Assembly: GCA_003008705.1 (NCBI GenBank) | Contig: PDUO01000147.1 | Coordinates: 1 to 18,680, forward strand | DNA: 18,680 nucleotides | Direction of reading: 5' to 3' | From: Pezicula radicicola | Taxonomy: Eukaryota; Ascomycota; Leotiomycetes; Helotiales; Dermateaceae | In this document: positions 8,532 through 16,240 of the stretch, piece by piece | Layout of the letters: each line of letters starts with the position of its first letter | How positions within the stretch are numbered: the first letter of the stretch is position 1 | The notes under the pieces: generated by a model | Seen by the model: the letters and a program-made list of their open reading frames with translations, nothing else | Told to the model about the DNA's origin: nothing | Databases searched by the model: none | Translations under genes and position numbers: made by a program

Positions 8532-11055
8532 ATGGGTTCGGTCGAAACAGAGCCCAGAACATGGATTGGGCCATCCACAGTCTACAAGGTGCCGAAAACA
8601 ACTCTCGATGACCCAGCAAACCGTAAACTAAAGGTGATCACGATTGGTGGAGGAGTATCCGGGGTAAGTTTAACTTGTAAATAAAGGGTCCTAGATTTGC
8701 TACTTATACATAGCTAGATCATGATGGCATATAAGATCCAAGAAGAATGCTCCAATGTAGAGCATGTAGTCTACGAACGAAATGCGGGCCACGGAGGAAC
8801 GTAAGTTTACGCAAAAAGTCTCGCATACTAATAGGCTTTCTAACGAGAGAACAGATGGTTTGAAAACCGATATCCCGGCTGCGCGTGGGTATCCTCCTCT
8901 GCGCATCAATATCAATAAGCTAATGATAACTCATTTTACAGATGCGATGTACCCTCTCACGCGTACACCTACCCTTGGGCTCCAAACCCCGACTGGCCAC
9001 GTTTCTTGGCCCACTCAAAAGATATTCTCAGATACCTCGACAAAGTGGTGGATCGTTGCGGTTTGGGCAAATATATCAATCTCAACCACCAAGTTGCTGG
9101 TTGCTACTGGAACGAAGAGACGGCAAAATGGACAGTGAAAATCCAGCGAGTGGAACCGAAGGCAGATTGGTCTTCGACCGCTCCACTAAAGGTGCTGAGT
9201 GAGTTCGAAGACCAGTGCGATATCCTCCTGCATGCGACAGGTATCTTGAACCGATGGGATTACCCCGATATTCCAGGTCTCAAGGATTTCAAAGGGCGCG
9301 TGAGTTTCAATCTCTGCCCATTAATGAAACGTGACACAGACTAAATTTATATAACAGGTTGTACACACAGCCGGGTGGCCAGATAATTATGGAGAAGAAC
9401 AATGGAAAGGGGAGAATGTTGTAGTCATAGGCAGCGGTGCGAGCTCAATACAATGCGTGCCAACAATGCAGGTTAGTGATTTCTCTATGATTTCGGGCTT
9501 CAGAAACTCTGACATCGCAATCTTTAGCCTCATGTGAAATGTAGGTCAACGACCTCTCAACAAGAGCTTATGAAGTATCACCCTCTAATCCGAGATGATC
9601 ATCTGCAGCTATGGATGTTTTTGTGAGAACTCCGGTATGGTTTGTTCAGATAGTCGACAACTTTGGGAACAACCATGAATGTAAGAAAACCATGACGTCT
9701 CCAGCGTATACTACTCCAGTGTGATTATTCTTACTTACCTATTTGCACAAATTCAAGACTCGAAAGAGGAGCGAGAGTTTTATCATCGACATCCCGAGAA
9801 ACTGGTGGCGCATATAAGAGAGCTTGAAGATGCGTTCAATGGTCGATTCAATCATAACATCATTGGCACAGAAGAACAGAAGGCGATGGCCGTAGCAGTA
9901 GAACAGCGAATGCGTCTGGAGATCAAGGACGAGAGAATTCTGAAAGGTAAGTCCTCAATTTTACCTTGTCACTATTATCAATCATTATTAATGATCGATT
10001 TACCTTAGGAATTTTGCCCAACTTTCCCGTGAATTGTAGACGAATGACACCAGGAGATCCTTATATGGCTGCAATTCAGAAGCCTAATGTGAACGTGCAT
10101 TTTACAGGGGTCGCAAGCATCACTCCAGAAGGTGTGATTGGAGATGATGGTGTGGAACGCAAATGCGACACAATTGTCTGCGCCACAGGTAATCGTTCTA
10201 CATCTCCCTTTTCAAACCCTTTTCCTGAATAACTAATTCTCCTCTCAGGGTTCGATGTCAGCTTCAAACCACGGTTCCCCGTCGTTGGGAAGAATGGGGT
10301 GAGGACAGACAAACATAATGCCGCAGACAGACAGCGCTGACGCGATTGTACAGATCAATTTGCAGGACAAATGGGCAAACTACTCTGAGGCATATTTTGG
10401 TTTGGCTTGCGCTGATATGCCAAACTGGATTACATTTCTTGGCCCCAACTGGTACATATATACCCTTGATCTTGGCTGGTTATTACAGAAATATAATTAA
10501 CCTCCATTGATAGGCCGGTAGCTGCGGGATCTATGTAAGGATTTTATTCTTGGTGAAGAACCAGCTCTAACGGAATATCTAGCATGGGAGCGTTAGATGC
10601 AAATGGGGATTATGCGATTCGGTGTATCAAGAAGGTACAAAGTGAATGGATCAAAAGTTTTTGCCCAAATCAAGCATCGTCTGATGCCTACAATGAGCAT
10701 ACTCAGACATGGGCGAAGGAAGTTGTTTGGGGTCAAGGTTGTCGTACCTGGTAAATAATCTCCATAGTCTACCTCCCATACCTACGAGCAGAAGTTCTGA
10801 TGATAGACTAGGTACAAGGATAATGATACAGGGCGCTTGCGGGCCGTCTATGCTGGCTCTTCACTTCATTACCGAGAGATGATCGGTCTGGTCCGTTGGG
10901 AAGATATGGACATAGAGTATCAGAACAAGTACAATAAGTATGCCTTTATGGGTATTGGCCGGCATATATGCCAGACAAAGGAGGGAAAGGAAGCTGGAAT
11001 GGTTCTGTCTCCTTACTGCGATATGAAACGAATAGATCCTCGAATGTTAGGTTAA
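8532..11055 (+). CDS. class B flavin-dependent (Baeyer-Villiger) monooxygenase
   Basis: Fourteen exons by hand: 8532-8663, 8718-8800, 8855-8884, 8942-9299, 9358-9471, 9528-9540, 9609-9680, 9758-9946, 10009-10188, 10249-10298, 10354-10451, 10514-10534, 10583-10750, 10812-11055; 1752 nt, 583 aa, every junction GT..AG and in phase, introns 48-77 nt. The FAD Rossmann glycines are GGGVSG (39-44). The Baeyer-Villiger fingerprint F-X-G-X3-H-T-X2-W-P is intact at 198-209 ([12 protein letters not shown]). The NADPH Rossmann motif is GSGASS (226-231), and CATGFD (388-393) is the usual late ATG motif. [19 protein letters not shown], conserved near the FAD site, is rebuilt across three exons. The enzyme uses NADPH and O2 to insert oxygen beside a ketone, giving an ester or lactone; the substrate cannot be read from sequence. 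No signal peptide. It is divergent from the hydrolase. The 13-nt and 21-nt exons are unusually small. Confidence 0.95.
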
Positions 11056-11757
11056 AGCGTTGAAAGATTCGCGAAGATACATAACATAACCGCGTCAATG
11101 AGGTTCGCTCATCTTTTAAGTTACCCCTATAGGTCTAGAAAGCTACTAAGAACACAACTTGTCCTGTCTCACTCACTGTTATGGCCATACTATTCTGAGA
11201 TCGATACCGATGCGACTCATATCCAAGTGGTGCTCCTTCCACGCGCCAGAACAGAAGAATTGGCGCTCTTCTCGCTTCCGCTCGCTTAAGGCGATTCCTG
11301 CCTGCATCAAGCTGTGCAGGAGTAAGGTTCTTGAGAAGAAAATAGCCAAGTTTCAATTTAGTAGTGTCTTTATTCTTAGCTAGGTGTCATATGTAAGAGG
11401 ATTGAATTCTTGCTAAGCTAGAGTCTGCAGCTAAGTGCGGTGTGCGCACACTAGTGAAGTGTGTCCTCTTGCTGTCAAAGAATTCGAGAAGTCCTAGCTT
11501 AACTATCACGCCGAGGACGAACTATGAAAAAGAGTGTAACTAATTAAAATGAACGGATTTTATAACCGGCCACCTTCGTAGTCGAAGAGAGAAAGTTAAA
11601 TTACTCGATTTGGGGGAGCATAGAGAGCATCTGTCTTATATAAGGAGTGGTGGAAAAGAGAATATAGACTCAGGGCCACGCTAATGCCTTTGAGCTGAAA
11701 CGCTTAGGAGAGTTGAAATCCGTAGTGAACTGCTCCTAGTGCTCTTCGCAGCTGTCA
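11056..11757. other. convergent 3' gap, no gene recognised
   Basis: Lies between the stop codons of the monooxygenase (plus) and the membrane protein (minus), so it carries both 3' ends. Base composition is ordinary. Short open frames on both strands have no family motif. It contains the perfect palindrome GTGTGCGCACAC at 11440-11451. No long terminal repeat or transposon end could be demonstrated. Confidence 0.5.
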
Positions 11758-12969
11758 TCATTGTTCTCCAACCGTTGTTACTGTCTTCAGAATGCCGTTA
11801 CTCTCTTCCCTCTTGCTATAATTTGTGACCAATTTGTCTTTCGACTCCAAATTTCCTCCACAAATGTTTGTATTCGTCCGCACTGAACTGTGATGAACTT
11901 TGTCTAATTTCGGTGTTTGAGAATCCACAGTCGCTGTGAGAGTAGTGAGCTGGACACGATTGGCTGATTGATTCGAGTACAAATTATCAACTCGCTCCCT
12001 ACCAGTGCTGCACACAATTTTGGAGATAAGGGCGGCCATGGTGAGCTCGATATAGAGCTTTACGATGTATGCGACGGGCGAAAATTGTACGTAGCTAAAC
12101 CACGAGTGCTATTGTCAGCATATGTGACAGTCTTAAGACGCAATCTAGGAGTAGTCTTTCATAATTGGGAAAGGGGAAATATCGGTAGATGAGGACTACT
12201 AAACGGCAACGTACTCATAGGGATTTGATAGACTTAGCATTCTAAGGAGCAAAGCATCCATAGATACTGAAACGACGACAATTGTCACATTGAATTTGAA
12301 AAGACGCCAGTACTTAGTCAAACCGAGCTCGATCAGCTTGTACCAGACTAGGTATAAAAAGTACAAATTGAGTCCGAAATCAAGAACAAGGAAGAAGCTC
12401 TTCTCAAAGTATTCAAAAAATTTGTTAACCCTAATTTGGGTTTCGGTAGCTGATGTAAGATGTGTCGGAATCCAAATTGCGGCAACTGAGAGGTTGATGA
12501 TGCTAATGGCAACAATGAGGAACAACTTAAGTAACCTAGCTTTCCGTTTGTTGACCATAATTAGGTCGACACGATTGGCGATGATTTGGGCAAGAAGTTG
12601 GGTCTGAATGGCCCATAACAATACTACTATTTTCAGTTTTCGTAGTTTAACGTGTAGACTTTCGAAGCCTGCGGTAGATGCGACTTACTAGTGCCAATGT
12701 AGTACCCAAGACTAAAGAAGACTTATTAGCGCTGAATAAAAGTTATATACGAGCTATATTTATCTAGCCTGAATGTACCTATGCAAGAACAGAAATGTGG
12801 TCTGAGCGACTATCAGATTCGCTAGCGCGTCAACCCAAGTCATATTAAGGTAGATGTTCGAAAGACTCTGTGTGCGTTTCCATATGTTTCGAGTCTGTTG
12901 TATCACCTTGGTTATAGTAGACATAAAGAAACTAAGGAAAAGACCGAAGAAGAGAGTAGAAAGGTCCAT
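11758..12969 (-). CDS. multi-pass (about seven-helix) fungal integral membrane protein, function unknown
   Basis: Four exons: 12969-12779, 12711-12689, 12626-12215, 12094-11758; 963 nt, 320 aa, all in phase with GT..AG introns of 67, 62 and 120 nt. Exon 2 is only 23 nt. Hydrophobic segments: STLFFGLFLSFFMSTI, ANLIVAQTTFLFLHSLGYYI, TIVLLWAIQTQLLAQII, LLKLFLIVAISIINLSVAAI, FFLVLDFGLNLYFLYLV, TIVVVSVSMDALLLRML and VAYIVKLYIELTMAALI, which suggests seven membrane helices. The C-terminal tail (about residues 240-320) is polar, rich in Ser, Thr and Asn, and probably cytoplasmic. I recognise the overall pattern as a widespread uncharacterised ascomycete membrane family; seven helices would fit a receptor-like or sensory role, but no ligand or G-protein signature is visible. 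The start is the first ATG in the frame and immediately precedes helix 1. It ends in a double TGA. It is convergent with the monooxygenase. Confidence 0.82.
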
Positions 12970-13478
12970 TTTCAAATGTGAAGGCGGCAAATGTAAGTCT
13001 AAATAGGGGACAGAGAATTAAAACCCTATAGTCTGTTGCAAAGGACTCAGGTCGACGCTGCTGGAGAACTGTGGATGATAATAATAAAGGAGCCACTTCA
13101 GCTGTCTTAATAGCATAGTAAACTATGAAGCCTCCCGTCTTTTATCCCCTCGAGTCTTGAGCGCGTCTTTGCAGCTATGTTGCATAGCAGAGTTAATCCT
13201 AACACGAATATCTACGAAGAATTCAGGAACCAATATGTATACACTAACACCGGTCGCAAAATCTAGCAAAGTAATTCTTAAATAGACAGCCACATTTTAG
13301 TCACTTTTTTTGGAGCGGCTTTTGCCGTCCTCAGCTGTGCAACTTTAATCTTCGAAAGGGGAAGAGCTTTGTCGCCCAAGGAGGGGCCTCATCGATGATG
13401 ACCTTAACAATCCAATGGCAGAAGTGGATAGATATCATCATTCCTCCGTAGTTCTCGTTCACATGGAACTCAAGCTGA
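12970..13478. other. upstream region of the membrane protein gene, no gene recognised
   Basis: Ordinary composition, presumably the promoter of the minus-strand membrane protein. Open frames on minus between 13331 and 13703 lie antisense to the NTPase relic and show no family signature. The 5' end of the NTPase relic should also lie here, but I cannot locate a start codon. Confidence 0.45.
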
Positions 13479-14592
13479 TGGGTTGAGATTATCATATACA
13501 GGATCATTGCAGCAGTGGTGAATGCAGAGCATGGTGATACCGAATTCGACTTCGACCGCAAGGTAGTAGAGAATGATCCCGAGTGCGAGGTACCAGATTG
13601 TATCCACGAATCCACAGTCTTCCGCTGCACGAGATACATTGGCTACACCTGTGAAAGTTGCTGGAAGTCCATGTTCGAACATCGATTGGAGCAATGTGAG
13701 CATGAGAAGTCACTGATCAATGACTTCAAAACCGCCCATGAAGCCTTTTCCCTCGAGGATGAGATGCAAGGCTCTGTTGCTTTGGACCAGTCTACCGACG
13801 ACACCAAGGATGAACAGACGTGGATCTGAAATCGTGACGCTAGCAACATGTGGTTCGGAGTTTCAAAGTCAAAGACAGAGAAGGAGGAATATGTATTGGG
13901 CGAAGGGATAGCATACGAGAACGTCGTGCTCGTCAATCCTTGCTCGAGTCCTGGCATAACCTATCCAAGCGTGGTTTCGTTTATTGGCGACACAGGTAAG
14001 ATGTCCACGTCAATGAGAGTGTTCAATTGTGCTGCTGCTAACACCAATACCCAGGTTCTGGCAAAAGCGCATTGATCAACCTTCTTATCAAGGTAAATGG
14101 CATTCATTATAGTCGCGATTGCTTAACGCTTGCATTTCATAAATAGCAACTGATTCTAGGGTAGTTTTCGTCGTCGTATAGGAGCGTGTTCCATCCCACT
14201 CCAGTTGTTAGTCTTCCTCAAAGTCGCCGCTCCACCTCTTCCAACGTCCACTTGTACGCGGATCCCAAGACACGGAAGACTGCAGTCATACAACAGGCCT
14301 GTTCTTCCCCATCTGGTCATTGCCCTCAACAAGGAAGGTGGACAACCTGACCAGCCCTTTTATGATATCCATGAGGCCAAACAGAGATTCATGGAGGATA
14401 TTCAAGACGTTCACACCAAACCCAGATTCGTCAGATTCACCGGGCACTGGAACAGTGCTGAAGACAGCAAGAAGGTCGACTCAGGAGAGAAACTTTTGAA
14501 CTGCTATTATTCGACCATGAACGTCATTTACTTTCCTGACAAGTTTTCCCCGACGAAAATGCACACCCAGATCGAAACCCTAAACTATAGGG
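13479..14592 (+). pseudogene. truncated fungal P-loop NTPase with N-terminal Cys-rich (B-box-like) region
   Basis: The plus strand reads, in one frame, a Cys-rich segment (CEVPDCIHESTVFRCTRYIG, then CESCW), an acidic linker, WFGVSKSKTE, then YPSVVSFIGDTGSGKSALIN. Walker A (GDTGSGKS) is complete only after removing the 59-nt intron 13996-14054. A second intron is 14093-14146. VHLYADPKT follows, then, after a phase change, RPVLPHLVIALNK and LLNCYYSTMNVI. These blocks resemble a family of large fungal NTPases of unknown function. Breaks: TGA at 13827-13829, TAG at 14162-14164, a phase jump near 14275-14300 where a long family segment seems missing, and loss of the C-terminus at about 14592 where RIP-type repeat DNA begins. 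No start codon was found. The parent family assignment rests on recalled motif patterns, so it needs a search. Confidence 0.65.
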
Positions 14593-15660
14593 TAAACTGG
14601 GGGCAGCCCTGCCTCTAGGTTTCTTGACTACTTCGCCTAATCTAGTGGGTGGTATCCTTTTTAAGCTACTTATCTTATCCTCTCCTCTAAGTTCTGCCAG
14701 CTTTATCTTTCTTTTCTTTTTTAGTAGTATAAGGTTTATCTTCTATAAGGATATATATTATATCTCTATCTAGTTAGGTTAATTTTCTATCCCTCCTCTT
14801 TTTACTATTTTTACTCTCTTACTTATAGCTACCTTATTACTTTTACTTACCCCTTACTCTTCCCTTCTAACTTACTTACTATAGATTTCCTCTACTTTGA
14901 GCCTACCTATAAGGTCCTTATCTACCTTCGTTGTAAGTATATATTAGTATAATATACTATTACTAATTACTTAAAATCTATATATAAAGACTAATTATTA
15001 AGTAGAGATATTAAGGATTATTTTTATCTTATTATTATAATAGATCTCTAAGTACCTAAGCTAGTATAGTAGATAATAATCCTACCTAGTAGTCTTCCTA
15101 TCCCTTATCTTAAACTATACCTTGATAGTCTTATTTATTAGTTTTATAAGTATACTCTATATATCTATTATAATAAGAGGACTATAAGGGCTTATCTAAA
15201 AGATATCTATATCTAGACTAGTAATAATAAGACTAGTTAACTAAGTAAAGCTATTATTCTAGTTTACTTAGTTTCTAATATAGGTTTTAATAGTATAGTA
15301 AGTTATCTAGTTATCTACTAGACCTTCTATTAAAGTAACTTTATCTATTACTTTATTATCTAGTTTACTAACTATACTAGACTAATAAGTAAAACTAATA
15401 GTACTAAAAGTAAACTAGTAATCCTAATCTCTATAAGCCTTGAAGACTAAATTATATATTAGCTTACTTAGAAGCTTAGCTATACTAAGTTATCCTAGGC
15501 GAGGGATACTAATAACTACTACTTTACCTAGGTCTCTTTATAGCTAGATACTATCTAATAGCTCTACTATACTCGAGGTTATAACCTTCCCTAGGTAGTA
15601 TAGCTTATCTACCTCCTAGATATTTATTACCCTTCTAGATTAGTTCTTATCTTATTTTAT
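14586..15660 (-). pseudogene. RIP-ruined coding sequence, unrecognised
   Basis: On the minus strand, one frame (codon first bases at positions divisible by 3) runs from about 15660 to about 14586 without a needed frame change. Its only interruptions appear to be TAA and TAG codons, as expected if CAA, CAG or TGG were hit by RIP. Read through those stops, the N-terminal part is moderately hydrophobic (for example LGKVVVISIPRLG and AKLLSKLIYNLVFKAY). The C-terminal third is strongly basic and charged (for example KVEEIYSK and SKRVKIVKRGG), like a disordered tail. I do not recognise the family. It is head to head with the helicase-like relic, about 0.6 kb between the readable frames, and abuts the truncated NTPase gene. 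Confidence 0.55.
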
Positions 15661-15699
15661 TTAATATAATATACTATCTCTTATTACTTAATTAACCTA

Positions 15700-15792
15700 G
15701 GGCTAGGTTGATTTAATTTTAGTGATAGTAGAATAAGGTAGTTATAAGATATAGGGGCTAGGTTAGTTTATTTTCAGGGCTAGGTTAGTTTA
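15700..15792. repeat. three direct copies of GGGCTAGGTTRRTTTA
   Basis: Copies at 15700-15715 (GGGCTAGGTTGATTTA), 15755-15770 and 15777-15792 (both GGGCTAGGTTAGTTTA). They are the least AT-rich motif in the spacer between the two divergent RIP-damaged coding sequences. They could be part of a shared promoter or of a repeat terminus. They look faintly like degenerate TTAGGG arrays, but that resemblance alone is weak. Confidence 0.75.
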
Positions 15793-16089
15793 TAAAAATA
15801 AGTAGGAAGGAGGTTATATAAGAAGTTATAAATATCAAGAAATAGTAAACTATATATAGTAATTCTAACCCTATTCTTAGAATCATAAAATTCGAAGTTA
15901 AAGATATATTATAATTATTTATACTTATTCTTATAGTTTTAGTATTTATTACTCTTAAGCTTAGATAATCTAGGTAGACTTATATATACAGGGGTTCGTA
16001 TTATACAAGAAGAAGAGAAGATATATAGAGGACAGAGTCTATATTAATATTATATTTAGAGTAAATAATTATCTAAGTAATAAAAGTAA
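15793..16089. other. AT-rich leader of the helicase-like relic
   Basis: RIP-type sequence without a readable family motif. It presumably held the 5' end of the plus-strand relic or its promoter. Confidence 0.4.
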
Positions 16090-16225
16090 CCAAGCTATAA
16101 ACTAGTTAAGCTATAAATAATCAAGCTATAAACTACTAAGCTATAAATGATCAAGCTATAAATAACCAAGCTATAGATAACTAAGCTATAAATAACTAAG
16201 TAACTAATAACTAAGCTATAAACTA
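16090..16225 (+). repeat. 15-bp tandem repeat, nine units
   Basis: Nine units of consensus AAGCTATAAATAAYY, with a single extra base in the first unit and one divergent unit (at about 16198-16212). Because 15 is a multiple of 3, the array encodes a repeated pentapeptide. In the frame of the downstream helicase-like relic the units read as Ser-Tyr-Lys followed by two variable residues, with RIP-type stops at probable Gln codons. It looks like a low-complexity N-terminal region of that relic. Confidence 0.8.
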
Positions 16226-16240
16226 ACTATAGACTAGTTT

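Noticed and set aside
11397..11500. Possible inverted repeat or LTR end around repeated AAGAGG, GAATTC and TAAGCTAG words
   Set aside because: The matching words occur in the same order on both sides, not in reversed order, so they do not form an inverted repeat, and no target duplication was found.
12640..12712. Apparent frameshift in the membrane protein gene between exons 1 and 3
   Set aside because: A 23-nt exon (12689-12711) with good splice signals on both sides restores the frame and the expected helix, so no break is needed.
13331..13957. Several minus-strand open frames, one with hydrophobic segments
   Set aside because: They are antisense to the Cys-rich and linker part of the NTPase relic, which carries the recognisable motifs; hydrophobicity here is a frame shadow.
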